From positions 30,104 through 94,103 of the forward strand of contig RCNN01000067.1 in the NCBI GenBank assembly GCA_003667245.1: a stretch of 64,000 bases of DNA. Direction: 5' to 3'. Under the pieces are notes generated by a model, which was not told the origin of the DNA, did not search any database, and saw nothing but the letters and a program-made list of their open reading frames with translations. Every line of letters begins with the position of its first letter. Within the stretch, counting starts at the first letter, position 1. This document shows positions 27,101 to 38,909 of the stretch, piece by piece. The stretch is from Heterostelium multicystogenum. Lineage: Eukaryota; Evosea; Eumycetozoa; Acytosteliales; Acytosteliaceae. Both the position numbers and the translations under genes were made by a program.

Positions 27101-28991
27101 ATGAAGAAGAAAGTTCTATCACTGCTACCTACACAATCAACTGTAGGTGATTCTACCAAAGACACCATCCATCGATACTATGACGGTGAAGTATGCGAGT
27201 GGTGGTTATCCATTGCAAGATATCTCCTATTTAGCATCCAACAGAATCGTGTCATTGCAAAGATGCTTTTCCATCTTGATAAATCAGACTTTTTCATCCA
27301 ACTCCACTACATCTTGGTGTCGACTGTCGACTATAAAAGTGTAAGCCTCATTAAGTTACAATCAATCACTGAAATATCAAAAGCCATTAACTAACATCAT
27401 TTATATCAGATTCACTTTGAGGAAGACAGAAATCTATTGTTAACAAACAATAGATCTAAATCATTCTTGTACTACTTCTTGCTCAAATTAATGAATGAAC
27501 TCCGATTTGAAACTGTAAGCTCATTTCCAAACTTTATACAAACATCACATCAACTAATACTCTTATTACTAGGATGATTTTGAACCAGGATTCTCTAAAT
27601 TCCATCATTCTTCGAGCATGGCGATTATCCAGAATTTCTTACCAAATGATGATGTGCTCCTATTTGATATTTTACAGAGTGTTACTTTGCATCCTGACTA
27701 TCTTTCGATGATTGGTTGTACCAAGGTGAACAGTGTGTCAACTATTCTTATGTCGTTCTTCCAGGAGAAATTCCTTCCATCCACAACCATTGATTACTCC
27801 AAACAATTCCAGGCAACTAGGGAAACTATTGAATATATTCCACAGTCTCTTTTAGTGTCTTTTGAAAACTATGACTCTTTGCTGCCTCTTGCCTATGATT
27901 GGTATAACACACCTTTCCAATATCTATACAACGAGTCTCAACAGGTACAGAGAAAGTCAGACTATGATGATAACTTTGGTGACTTTGATGACGACCAAGA
28001 TGAACTTGATTCTGAATCACAGCCATTAATTGAAAATGCTCTACTATTCATTCAATCACTTTATAACATTGGATCTGAGTGTAAGTTAACTTTACTCAAC
28101 TAAACCAAACCTGACTTTATACTTATCAAGTATCATTAATTTCATAAAGATATGTTGTCAATTCCGCTGGAAAATGTATACCAACACTTGATGATGGTAT
28201 TTATGGTCAAGAATGAGCCATGGTCAAACAGTAATATTATGACATGCCTAACACAGATGTTTGGAATGCTTTTGAATCGTTTAGCGGCTGAGAAAGCAGA
28301 GAACGAAGAAACAATTGTCGAGTTTGATTTCATCCAGTACTTTGGCGAAAAATTCTTCCAGTTCCTTACTGATTTCGTAGCCAACTTTATTTCATCTTCA
28401 TTCTCATCGGATATCTATTCTACTTATTTGTGGATCTTCTTGCGTCAGTTCTATCCAACTAAATTCAGAAAGCTGATTTGGAATGAGTTGTTCCAATCGC
28501 CACAGTATTTGAGTGCTCCAATTATCACTACCAGTGTTGGCAATAACAAGGAACTACCTCTTGGCGATAGTGGATACATGCAGCCCACCGAGCAAGACAT
28601 TGCAATGATCCAGATTTACAAGAACGCAATTACTCAATCGAAAGTAACCAAAACAAAAAGCACCCATTCTCTACAAGATCGCCAAGCATCATCTTGTACA
28701 CTATCTTTCACCAATCAAAGCAATGAAGAGCTCCTCAAGAATACAGTCAATGTTGAGATCATCAAAGATATCATCTTATCATCGTCAATTGTAAGTGAAA
28801 TTAAACTCAACTTACTGTTAGCCCTGCTTAACTATACTAACCTTATCCACCACTTTAACAGGAATCAGCCAAGGATGTTTTAATATCAGGAGAAAAACAT
28901 TTCCAACAGAAAAGAACTGCTTCTCACAATTGCAAGCAACGACCAAGAATTACTGAAAGTGCTTCATACAATCTATGCTGATACAGCATAA
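24187..28991 (+). CDS. rpap1: RNA polymerase II-associated protein 1 (RPAP1/IYO family)
   Basis: RPAP1 proteins help assemble or import RNA polymerase II and connect it to Mediator and chaperones. The N-terminus has a disordered N/S-rich part, then the RPAP1_N motif (ENREKLQAMSEKEIMENQ, LKHLDPALVEKL). The RPAP1_C signature follows (EWRFDFNGVVIQRG, GLHHHGDEAAEAGYTINEL). After that comes a long helical-repeat body. Exons include 24187-24918, 24988-25690, 25752-26776 and 26837-27345, followed by exons starting near 27412, 27574, 28150 and 28861, all with in-phase GT..AG joints. Frame shifts occur near 25968, 26290 and 28880. A compensated shift at about 28655-28725 hides the family segment LYKIAKHHL. 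The stop is at 28989-28991. Confidence 0.9.
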
Positions 28992-29193
28992 CCCAGAGCT
29001 AAATGATATGAGAAATCATTTGATTTAAAGGGTGATCTGTTTTTAAAACACACTTTCAAATCCAATCACAAAAATAAAAAAAACAAAAAAAATATAAAAA
29101 TAAAAAAAAGATTATTATTACCATCTGATTGCAAACAATCATCTTTATTTACTTATTTGTTTTTGTCAGTTCTTCATTGAATTCAATTAAAAG

Positions 29194-30006
29194 ATGTCCA
29201 ACTCCAAGCCACAAACCATCGTAGATTGCTTCACTTCATGGTACATGAAGAATTTGAAGGCTACTCAATCACCACAAAGGTAAGTAAAGATCATCTCTAT
29301 TCGTAGATCGAATACACCTTATTCTACAAATAGATCTATCTCTGTTCAGTGCACTAACTAATTAATTACAACAATCTATCAATATACTCATATAGGCTCT
29401 TACCTCAGCAACTCTTTCATTTACATCAAATATCATTGCTCAAGGTTTGATTGAACGTAAGAAGATCGATTGGGCACGTGTTATTAAATTCACCATCTGG
29501 GGTTTGATTTCCTCACCAGTTGGTCACTTCTGGCATATCATCCTCGATCGTCTCTTCAGAAACATTAAGGACAAATACCAAGTATTCGGAAAGGTATATA
29601 GTTTAATGATGAAGCTACACCTAAGTTCTGTGAACAACCACTAATTTCGTGATTGAATATTCTTATAGTTGATTGTTGACCAATTGATTTTCGCCCCATT
29701 CATCAATATTCTTTTCTACACTGTTTTGTCTTTGTTAGACCGTAAGCCAGGTGCCATCCTCATTAAACTTTACTTTGACCTTTTCCCAACTCTCAAGGCT
29801 TCATGGAAGGTCTGGCCATTGGCTCAATTCATTAATGTATGTTTTTTAGTGATGATGTCTAAGTCGATATAAAATGAATATACTAATATACGACTATGCT
29901 ATAGTTCTCATTTGTACCATCTCACCTCCGTGTTCTCTTTGGTAATATGGTTGGATTCCTTTGGGGAATGTATCTTGCTGTTATCTCATCCAAGAAGATC
30001 AGATAA
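29194..30006 (+). CDS. PXMP2/4 (Mpv17/PMP22) family membrane protein
   Basis: Four-helix proteins of this family sit in peroxisomal or inner mitochondrial membranes and act as channels or organisers. The sequence gives WYMKNLKATQSP, TSNIIAQGLIE, SSPVGHFWHIILDRLF, DQLIFAPFINILFYT and a C-terminal FLWGMYLAVIS, in the family's order. The family signature W-x-W-P-x-x-Q is present as WKVWPLAQFIN. Introns are at about 29281-29395, 29596-29668 and 29837-29905. Exon 1 ends two bases out of phase with exon 2, so one base is probably missing in its A run near 29277. Organelle targeting is not shown by the sequence. Confidence 0.85.
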
Positions 30007-30218
30007 ATCAATAGCAACTTTAAAACAGCTAATTAAGAGAATTTAAATAAATAACATTTAAGATATAAGATCCTTTCTATTGAATCATTTAAGATTGATT
30101 GACACAATGGTTGTGATATTATGACTGACTGCTACTGACTTTTATAAATGGAATCATCGATGTTATTCTGGTACAGAAACGATGCTGCCAATGTTGTTTG
30201 GTTTCTTTGATAAGAATT

Positions 30219-31526
30219 TCAATAAGATCTATTGGTTCGATGGTCCTCAAGGTCGATGTCGGAACTTGTTGATCGCTTTGATGCTTCTCGTAGTAGCTGG
30301 TCAGCTTTTGCTGGCCAATGTTTTGTCAGTATTACATAAGTATGGTTGAGTGTAAAAGAGTAGGGATTGTTCGGGTCCAAACGTAGTGAGCCATCAAACA
30401 CAGAGTCGAGCAGTGCCATGTCGGTCAATTCGTTGGCGTGTGTGTAGAACATTGCTTTTGGACACTGGTTATTTATTCTTTCAATGTACTTTCCAAATTC
30501 CTCAAAATCATTGTACCTTTCCAGTTTCAGCTCATGGTAACACAATTTCTTTGAGTCGACTTGTTCCTTCTGGAACACTTGGTTGTAGAATTGTTGGATG
30601 AAACTTATTACTTCTGGTTTTGAGTTAGATGGGTATGATACATGATAGGACAAAGGTTTTTCCAGCTTGGCTTGCTTATATTGCATCGATGAATAGTGTT
30701 GTCTATACTGCTTGATGAATGTAGAGGCACCGATTTCAAAGTTCAAATGCGAGTCTGCTTCAAAGAATCTGTGGTATGGATCTGACTCACCAGTAAGCAA
30801 TGATCTTTTAAATTGATTGGCAATATCAACTTTAAAGCTTGGTTTATTGCTTGGAATATCATTCGAGTCATAGCGTTCTCTAAATCTATGAACAAATTAG
30901 TTAGACAACTAGTTCTACAACTAACAATTGGCAAAAGTAGCTTGGGAGAATAGCAATTATTACATTTTCTTCATAAAAGTAGATAAAATAGCAGTAGAGT
31001 GATCATTGTTGACTTCATAGTAGTTGTTATTTGCATAAAATCCAATGGCAAGCAGACCAAAGATTAAGGCCATGAACCATTTGAAAAGATTGGATTGGAT
31101 AAACCGAGAGACAGACTTTGGTTTGTCTTTTTGTTTGTCTTGTTGATTATTGTCTTGTCGATTGTCTAGTTGATTTTCATTGGTTGTCTCAATAATAATG
31201 ATTTTCGATTTAATGGTGTCGATCAATTCAACTATATGGATAACCAGCTCCGCTTCAGTAGTAAGATCAGTGTCATCATTCGATGTTTTTTTGATCTTAT
31301 CTTTTGTTGTTGGAGATTTGAGTATATCTAAAACAATCTTTTTTTGAAGTTCAAATATCTTCTCTTGAATATCATCCGATTCGTCTTCATCTTTGACCTG
31401 TATGGTAGTATGAACTAATCTTTTATTTATTTTATTGATCTCTTTCTGATCGGAAGGTTTATTGGCTAGCTTTAGATCTATATATTTTTGTAAATCTTTC
31501 TGAAGAATGGCTATAATTATATCCAT
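30219..31526 (-). CDS. Unrecognised single-pass membrane protein, about 400 residues
   Basis: Exon 1 (31526-30964) encodes a charged, coiled-coil-like N-terminal region (MDIIIAILQKDLQKYIDL), then a Q/D/N-rich linker and a membrane helix (FMALIFGLLAIGFYANN). A clean GT..AG intron (30963-30886) joins in phase to exon 2 (30885-30219), whose product has a folded-looking domain (GASTFIKQYRQHY, NNQCPKAMFYTHANELTD, HTYVILTKHWPAKADQLL). With a charged N-terminus and no signal peptide, a type II orientation with exon 2 product in the lumen is my inference. I considered a torsin-cofactor (LAP1-like) fold but saw no firm motif. The gene is undamaged. Confidence 0.65.
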
Positions 31527-32089
31527 TTAATATATTCAAATACATAGTAACAAAGACACTGATGTGATTTAATTTACCAACTGAGAAAATGATCATGAAA
31601 AAAAAAAAAATATTTCATTTGCATCGGGTCACTTAGTTGTTCACTATCATCAGTAATCGTAAATTAATTGATTCAGTCATGGTAGAGAGGATCATAAAAT
31701 AAGAATTCTTCTATTAGCTTAGGTTAGAGTTGTTGATAATACACTTAAGAAGAACTCTGAATTGAAGGTGGTAGAGAGTTGGATGTTGAGCTTTAGGACA
31801 ATACTTTTGTTAATATTAATAATACTAAACATAGGACAGTCGGTGTGAGGCAATTTCAACTTACACCTAATTATTTGACCAATAGACTGTCGGCATTGAA
31901 GAATACAAGAGTTGTGGCGCCTAAATAAGGGTTGATCTTTTCTGATGTGACCACAAAAATACTTATAACCACATGACTTAATGTTGTTAAATTTTCCTGG
32001 AAATAAATAGATGTTAAGCTAATTAAATGCAAGAATACAATTATAAATTTTAGTAAAAGACAAAACATCAACAAACAATTACATCAAAA
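31527..32089. promoter_or_regulatory. Divergent region with a possible small secreted-protein ORF
   Basis: Gene-free apart from a minus-strand ORF at 31871-32074 that starts with ATG and a leader-like sequence (MLMFCLLLKFIIVFLHLISL), with 67 codons in all. It could be the first exon of a small secreted protein or chance coding; no family was recognised. An A run lies near 31600. The part next to 32090 is the promoter of the first SbmC/GyrI-like gene. Confidence 0.3.
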
Positions 32090-32588
32090 ATGACAACTGA
32101 TTACAAACTTGAAGTTCAACATTTACCAAAATCCGACATGATTGGAGTCACCGGAATTGGTGAATATGAAGCCACACTCAAGAAAAGCTGTGATGCCTTG
32201 CACAAATACATTGCCGAACACCACATTGAACACGGTCAATTTGCAGGATTCTTCTATGACAATCCAATGGAAGTTCCAACCGAAAAACTAAAGTCTATTG
32301 CCGCTGTCAAGATTACCCCTGAACATTTAGCCGAGTTGAAACTCACTGGCTCAGAGCCAATTCACCATACAGTATGGGAAGAAGGTGATTATGCAGTTGG
32401 TGTATACCAAGGACCCTACAGTGGTTTGGTCAATTATTATGATCATGTTTTTCCAAGTCTTCCTCCCAAAGGTTAACAGAAAGCCAAGCAACTATCCTGC
32501 CATTGAGACCTACCTCAATGATCATGCAGTCACCAAGCCTGAAGATCTTCTTACTCAGATCCATATCAAGCTAGAGCCTGTCAACTAA
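32090..32588 (+). CDS. SbmC/GyrI-like small-molecule-binding protein, copy 1
   Basis: The sequence starts MTTDYKLEVQHLPKSDMIGV and shows the landmarks of the GyrI-like (SOUL/AraC effector-binding) fold: GEYEATLKKSCDALHKYI, FYDNP, WEEGDYAVGVYQGPY and AIETYLNDH. It is about 165 residues and lacks a DNA-binding domain, like bacterial SbmC. A single extra base near 32447 shifts the frame; the C-terminal YLND..LLTQIHIKLEPVN part resumes in another frame and matches its paralogues at 38910 and 39761. Ligand and function in amoebae are unknown. Bacterial relatives bind small molecules or modulate gyrase, but that role should not be transferred. Confidence 0.8.
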
Positions 32589-32673
32589 ACATTCGTTCGT
32601 TCATTCATTCATAATCTTACTTCATTTTATTATACAACAGTGTTCTTTATTAATAAATAGTAATATTTGTAAA

Positions 32674-34189
32674 TTAATCTAAAGTGTTAATTTCAAATGT
32701 TACATCAACGTTGTTGAATTTTCTAATCAGATGTTGATAGAAGCTGACTGCCTTAACAAGGTCTGTGATTGGTATATTCTCATTGTTACCATGGATCGTA
32801 CCCAAACCCTGAGAGTTAACTGTACATGGCATGATACGATAGATGTTGGGAGATACGGGCCAATAGTGACGGGTATCAGAGTTTGCAAACATAAGTCCTG
32901 CTTTAACATTAACATCAGATCCATATATTTTTTCTGATTGTTTGTTTGAGAGCTCTGTAAGGTTTAGCATCTGGACATGAAAATGGTGATGGTGGAAGAG
33001 TAGCATCAATTGTAATCTGAATTCTACTGTCATTGATTAGATTCTTGTTTCTTTCGATGATCGCGTTGATGTCATCTCCAGGAACAACACGATGACTGAT
33101 CCAAGCAGTGGCGGTAGTTGGAAGAACGTTTGGCTTGATACCAGAACGGAACATTGTTACTGTTGTAGTAGTTCTTCTCATATAGTCCAAGAATGGTATG
33201 GCTGCAATTTCAGATGCAGAAAATTGCTCAAGGAATTGATTAGGAAATGGGGATTGAGAAGGAATTGGAATTTGATTGGATTCAAGAGTGGTGATTGCTT
33301 TAGAGAGGATACCAATTGGAGATTGTGTCGATGGTGGCATTGATGAGTGACCACCTTTTCCAGTGGCTGTAATGTTGTAATAGATGTATCCTTTCTCATT
33401 AACACCAATAATAGCAGTCGTGGTATTCAATCCTGGAAGAAATCCGGCCTCTACCAATGGAATTCCTTCATCAATAATCATCTCGGCAGAAATTCCTTGG
33501 CTCTGAACATATTCGGAGATTCTTCTATGTCCATTGTATCCACCAATCTCTTCATCATGTCCAATGGCAATGTAGATAGTTCTTTTTGGTACAAAAGAAT
33601 TGTTCAGAAGGGTCTCAACTGCCTCAAGAGCACTAATGACAATGAGTTTATTGTCAATTGATCCACGACCCCATACATAACCGTCTTGAATAATACACCA
33701 AAAGGATCTACAGACCAACCGGACAGGTCCACTGGAAACAACATCATAATGACCATTGATAAAGATTGGTTTAAGTGATGGATCTGTACCATTCCATCTG
33801 TATAGAAGAGAATAGTTGTTGATAATCTCTCTGTGTAAATTAGAGTGGACCACTGGGAAAGTTTGTTGTAGGTACTGAATAAATTGTGTAAAATATTGGT
33901 ATTGGATTTGGGAATCAGGGTCGTCTGTCGAAATGGTTTTGATTTTAATAGACTAAGGAAGATTTTAAATTAATACTATTAGTATTTCTATTTTATTACC
34001 AAGATGTCTTTGATATTTACATTTGCCAGTTTTGTTGCAATATCATTTCCTTTGGAAATTGGATAAGATGTAGCTGGAATGCTGGAGAGAGTAACTAATA
34101 ATACAAGAGTAATAAGTAATTTCTGGAAAATTATATTAGAGACTTTTGGGTACCATTAAAATTATATTATAACTTACTACAATATTCAT
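32674..34189 (-). CDS. M20 family carboxypeptidase (CPS1 / PM20D1 type), secreted or vacuolar
   Basis: Zinc peptidases of this type remove C-terminal residues or cleave N-acyl amino acids. Exon 1 (34189-34178) and exon 2 from 34122 give a signal peptide (MNIVKLLITLVLLVTLSSI); another intron follows at about 33960-34003. Active-site motifs are present: NGHYDVV (His and Asp ligand), VWGRGSIDNK, GHDEEIGG (catalytic and ligand Glu), GKGGHSSMPP and the late His in GTIHGNNENI. A compensated shift near 33680-33715 garbles LSGWSVDPFG, and the A6 run at 32928-32933 (T on the plus strand) shifts IRKIYGSD. Otherwise the gene is complete. The 3' ends of this gene and copy 1 of the SbmC-like family face each other. 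Confidence 0.85.
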
Positions 34190-35582
34190 TTTATATCTTT
34201 GATATCTATCTAATTGATGAATGAAATTCCAAGTTCTCTTGATTTCTATTTATATTGAACTTTTGGTTCGTCCAAAAATTTATCCGTTTTAACCTAATTT
34301 TGGTATGTGTCATTCTCTATGGAGTTCATAGAGATTCAGAGAATCTTAATCATCGTTGTTACCAATAAATTATTATTAGGAATTCCTAAAGTTCATAGAA
34401 CTAGTCCCTCAAAGGTAAATATTAGAGTAAAAAACTAAGTATACAAAGCTTGACAACCATACCAAGACTTTGTTTTAAAATCATAAACATACACGTGTAT
34501 CATTCTATAGAGTACCAATCACATGATTTGTTTGGAGAGGTGTATTCAATCCTGTTGAACAAACACTCGAGATCTAAAAGGATAATGTAGAAGTAGGTGG
34601 TGGTTTCAAAAAAAGATAAGACCTTATATTTAATGGATTGGGATGTAGATAGATGAAATTGAATTATCAATTTGAGAATGATTGAGAATGAGGAATAAGA
34701 GGAGATGGATTACATCCGCATCATGGGGTATCAGCAAGTGTTTGTTGGGCCTTACATAATGCTGTGTAGGAGAATTCTGATCAAACAATTTGAAAATTTT
34801 TTTTTAATACAGTGGACCCAGGATGTGCGATAAATTTGGGTTAACGAAGTTGACTATGTAGTAAAAGGCAAACCAACATATTGGTTGTGAAGGATGGAAA
34901 GTCACAAATCCTTAAGGATGTTGTTTGATTGGTATTGTTTTGATTCTCTGCAGTTCAGACTTTCTCATAGTTGTATCAGATTTTATCTGATTGTCAAATT
35001 TCACCCTACATTCTTTCACACTGTATTAATTAATCAAGAATCATGGATGGTGAAACCTCACTTCATTTCCATAATTGGTGATATATACGTAGAATTAATC
35101 AATAAATTGGGTTGATCGAATTTTTGTTGAGTGGTTGTCGATGTTAGGTTTATTTTTGGTTTATTTTTTTATTGCAACAGGTTGTCAATCTTTGTGGATG
35201 CAGATAAATAAGAGAAGTTCATATCCATTATCTCCTATTCTAAATTTATTACTTTTTATATCCAAAATTACAATCGATCGTCACTAAAAGATTAGCTCCC
35301 AGCTTGTTGTAGAAATCTTTCATTCGTTCCACCATGCAATGTATTTATCTGAAAGTATGTTTAAGAATCTGTTTCTTAGAGTTCTTTTCTAAAAGTTGTA
35401 CAAACTACAATGAACAAAAACTTTTATACCAAGTTATTTCTATACAAACATGAATTGGACCAATAAATAATAATGTATAATCACATACTGAAAATTGATG
35501 TATTTTATTGTAGTGGCATATTCTGATTGATCAAAAAAAGGATTATTTCAATAAAAGATAATTAAAATTGATGTAGAGTGGA
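34190..35582. other. Gene-free stretch, 1.4 kb
   Basis: AT-rich DNA between two minus-strand genes. A plus-strand ATG frame of 73 codons at 34894-35115 has no recognisable family, leader or splice partner, and I do not call it. No repeat family, tRNA or terminator structure was seen. Confidence 0.4.
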
Positions 35583-36849
35583 TCAAAACTGGATGAGTGG
35601 CGGAAGGTTCAACTCATTGCGCATCTCCAACAGGTTCAATGGAATGGTGTTGCCCACATTCAAGGATGGCAGACCCAAGGGAGGAAATGCTGGCACCGTA
35701 ACTTGACCAGTTGCATTAATAACAACACCAGGAACTCCATTGAACAGACAGGCTGCAGGGATCTACAGTTAATTATGTTAGGAATCATTATGCGGTTGAG
35801 GTCTAGTTAGATAGACTTACATTGAGTGTATAAACTGGGTTTGGAGGAATACCAGGAGGTACAGTCGCAGTATTTAAGTGACCATGAATAGGATAGACAA
35901 ATTCATCCGGGAATACAGGTATCGGAGCCGGTGCAGCAGGAGGGAGGAATCCAGGTATTGGTCGTCTTTCTCTCCACTCCTTTTGGAAGTATTCTCTAAT
36001 TGCATCTCGAGAAGTGTAGTGAAGAGGGGCTGTTCCAAAGGATACCACGGTTTGAGGGAGTCTTGTTGAATGGTTGCGCAAATAGAGAAGGGCTACCATT
36101 TGGAAGGTATTGTCACTTCTTCTGGGCCAAAGGGATATGCACAATACGATCTGTATGTCTGTTGTATCTAATAAATAACGTTGGGCCTTGCTGTGAAGGG
36201 ACTTGAGCGACTGAGTGACTCCAACCTCAATGACCATTGTTGGAAAAGTTTCACCATTTTGGTTGGCAGCTAAACCTGCTCGATTTCTTGGTGTGAACGA
36301 TCGGTCAGCTTGTTGTGTTTGTGTGTCTGGTGCTAGAGTGAGATCAATGCCACCTGTTCTTCTGAGATATGGACCAATGGCTGAACTTGTAGGTACCCAC
36401 GAACTCGAGAACCATTCAGCAAGCACTTCATGAGGAGTGGAAATAAATAGTTCATAGATGAGTACTGAGCCATCTATGTAGGCAAGTCTATTCTTGAGAT
36501 TTCCTAGGAGGTTATGTTCATGTCTAGATAAGAACTTCTCTAGAGTCACATTATCAGCGATTGTATATGGCTCAAGCTCCACTCTATCACTTTCATCTCC
36601 ATCGGTTCTTCTATGTGAATTTAGATGGGTCTGTAGATTGTCTTAGTGTTTGAAAGCAATAAATAACATTGATATATTTACCTCTCTAAGGTGCATGATT
36701 ATAGACTCCCATGGTTGATAATCTTGAGGAATATCATGTGTCTGGGTGCTGTTAACAACTTGAGTGACTGGTAGGGCTTGTAATGCACCACTCTTTACCT
36801 TCTTTGTTGTACGACTCTTTTCTTGAGCTACTGATCTCTTGGATGACAT
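35583..36849 (-). CDS. PD-(D/E)XK nuclease-like / Uma2-like domain protein
   Basis: Three exons (36849-36682, 36630-35821, 35762-35583) join in phase to give about 385 residues. The N-terminus is basic and NLS-like (MSSKRSVAQEKSRTTKKVK). The core has an Asp in QQADRSFTPRNRAG, then a hydrophobic strand with an acidic residue (FPTMVIEVGVTQSL), a downstream Lys (HSKAQRYL) and a further strand (IQIVLCISLWP). This layout matches the PD-(D/E)XK/Uma2-like fold. The C-terminus is Pro-rich and ends ELNLPPLIQF. Nuclease activity is only inferred from the pattern; a non-catalytic relative is possible. The gene is undamaged. The fold is common in mobile-element and host-conflict proteins, but no mobile element is visible beside it. 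Confidence 0.5.
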
Positions 36850-37272
36850 TATTAGAATATAATTAGATCATTACCTATGACTGAGGTCATGATAAAACTG
36901 GGATAATAATTCAATGTATACAAATGAATGGTTCAATACAAGAATGAGATAAAGAATTATAAATGAATATAAATACCTCTTCACAAATAAAAGAAACATT
37001 ACATCACCACTAAAGATCAATGGTTGAGACCTATCAAAATCAAACAAGCTTCAAATAATGTTGAGGAAACATAGTCGAGACATCCTATCATTATATATAA
37101 AAATTTTGATCCTTTGTCGATTTAACAAGGTAGTTCACCAACAACTACTCTTTTTTTGTCACCCAACTATTGCTTTCAGTTGAAAACCATTCTTGGATAC
37201 ACTTTATCTAATCCGATCTCCAATAAAAGTTAATTATTTTATTAAAAAGAATATCTAATTGATTGTACTGAT
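36850..37272. other. Gene-free stretch between minus-strand genes
   Basis: About 420 AT-rich bases holding the 3' flank of the Cys-rich small-protein gene and the 5' region of the PD-(D/E)XK-like gene. Nothing else was recognised. Confidence 0.4.
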
Positions 37273-37800
37273 TTACAATGGGATCAAAACAAGCAATGAA
37301 CAGAATCCATTGGCCATGCATGGATCACCACCAGTACGAACTCTTGCTCTGATATCATAGTTGTAGGTTCCTGGCTGGAGAACTTCTTGAGTGATGGCAA
37401 CTCCATTGGCATAGTTGTTGTGGTTAAGACTGGTACCAGTTGGCCATGGGTAGTCATTGTATCCGCCAAGGGTCATAATGGTTCCATTGAGGGCGGAAGT
37501 GACATCTACACTGACTTGTTGTTTGTTTGATTGTGAGTGGAAACTTACAAAGACAACAAGCTTGGTTGGACGAGTGATGGAAATTGTGCTTTGTGATCCT
37601 GGGATAACTGCAAAATCAGCACTGCAGATTTTGTGGAAATGAGTTGGAACCTTGACAGTTTGCGTGGTGACCTTGGAGGCTTCGAGGTTGGCAACTTGTT
37701 GAGAGAGCTTTGACAATTCACATCTCAATTCCTTGATAATATAGGCACAGTTTCCAGCACAACCATGGCTTCCACATCCGCAACATCCAGAAGAAATCAT
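37273..37800 (-). CDS. Small protein with Cys-rich N-terminus and beta-rich C-terminal domain
   Basis: An intact single-exon gene of 175 residues. It begins MISSGCCGCGSHGCAGNC, with six Cys and spaced Gly, followed by a short heptad-like helix (IKELRCELSKLSQQVANLEA) that could form a coiled-coil oligomer. The remaining ~115 residues look like a beta-sandwich (STISITRPTKLVVFVSFHS, TGTSLNHNNYANGVAITQEV, GTYNYDIRARVRTGG). The order suggests an oligomeric, perhaps jelly-roll or lectin-like, protein without signal peptide. I did not recognise the family. Confidence 0.7.
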   Translation of the reverse strand: MISSGCCGCGSHGCAGNCAYIIKELRCELSKLSQQVANLEASKVTTQTVKVPTHFHKICSADFAVIPGSQSTISITRPTKLVVFVSFHSQSNKQQVSVDVTSALNGTIMTLGGYNDYPWPTGTSLNHNNYANGVAITQEVLQPGTYNYDIRARVRTGGDPCMANGFCSLLVLIPL

Positions 37801-38909
37801 TTTTTACTTATAGAATTATTTGTTTAATTAATATATTTGATAATATTAGTTTTTGTTTGTTTGATAATGAAATTTACCATTTACTCCAAGTTTAAATAGT
37901 TTCTCTTTTACATATTAATTGTATTTGTAATTAATATCTGTTTGGACAATTTACAAACTATTCAGATATAGAAATGATTGTAAAACTTGACCCATTATTG
38001 ACCCTCATGTGGCTAATTTCAATCAAAATGTCTGACAACAAGCCTTGAAAAAAACAAGTTCATTATGTTTACAAATTTTACATTACCATATCTTTGCTTG
38101 TACAATCCATGGTTTTTATAACTATCTTCAAAATTTATTCACTTGATTATAAAACTCCTAAATAAGGATGACTGTTCACAATTATGTTGTTGATTTCTCA
38201 AAAATGATCATTGCATAATAAAAGTAGTAACCTCTACTACTTTAATACATTAAGACTTATCAATCAGGTGTTGTTTCAAAAATCAATTAAACAAATATGA
38301 TGTGGTTATAACATGGATGTCCATCAGTGTCAAAAAATTAACCCTTGTTTTTTTTTGGACATTTAACGCTATCTATGAAAACAAATCTTAAATTTTGATA
38401 AAAGCAAAATTTTAGCCCTTCCACATCCAAATTGGAATAACTTTTGGGATCATTTTCAGCTTTTTGATTGGATCTTTCCCAATATGATCAAACTTTTTTG
38501 ATCCAAGATTGAATCACTAATTCAAATTGAATACATTTTGAAGTTTGAAAAAAAGAAAGAGATAACTTTGGACCAATAACTCTCTTTTATTTAGTTTATT
38601 GGGTATTTCTATGTTCAATCTAAATCAAAATCGAATAAAAGACAAGGTATTATGAAAATTGTTTCCACAGTGAATGGAAACAAAATTGACCGACCTACAA
38701 AAAATGATACCATAGTCAATGGAGTTAATGTAAACTTGACATTGGATTCAGTTATTATTAGTTTGAATACATATATAAATAAATATGCTGGTCTGCAGAG
38801 TCAAAGTTTGATTAACTTTTTGGTTTTTGTTTTTTTCTTGGAAAAAAGTGACACTTTGGACATTGATTGATGTCCATGATTAAATGATATGTACTTTCTC
38901 ATAGACAAC
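37801..38909. other. Gene-free stretch upstream of the second SbmC/GyrI-like gene
   Basis: About 1.1 kb of AT-rich DNA. A plus-strand ATG frame of 72 codons (38652-38870) has no recognisable family and is not called. The promoters of the Cys-rich gene (minus) and SbmC/GyrI-like copy 2 (plus) must both lie here. Confidence 0.4.

Noticed and set aside
30210..30260. Possible tRNA because of a GGTTCGA-like T-loop motif near 30233
   Set aside because: No matching acceptor, D-arm or anticodon arm could be folded around it; it lies at the 3' end of a coding region.
34894..35115. ORF of 73 codons in the 34.2-35.6 kb gap
   Set aside because: It begins with an ATG but shows no family, membrane or secretion feature and no splice partner; such an ORF is expected by chance.
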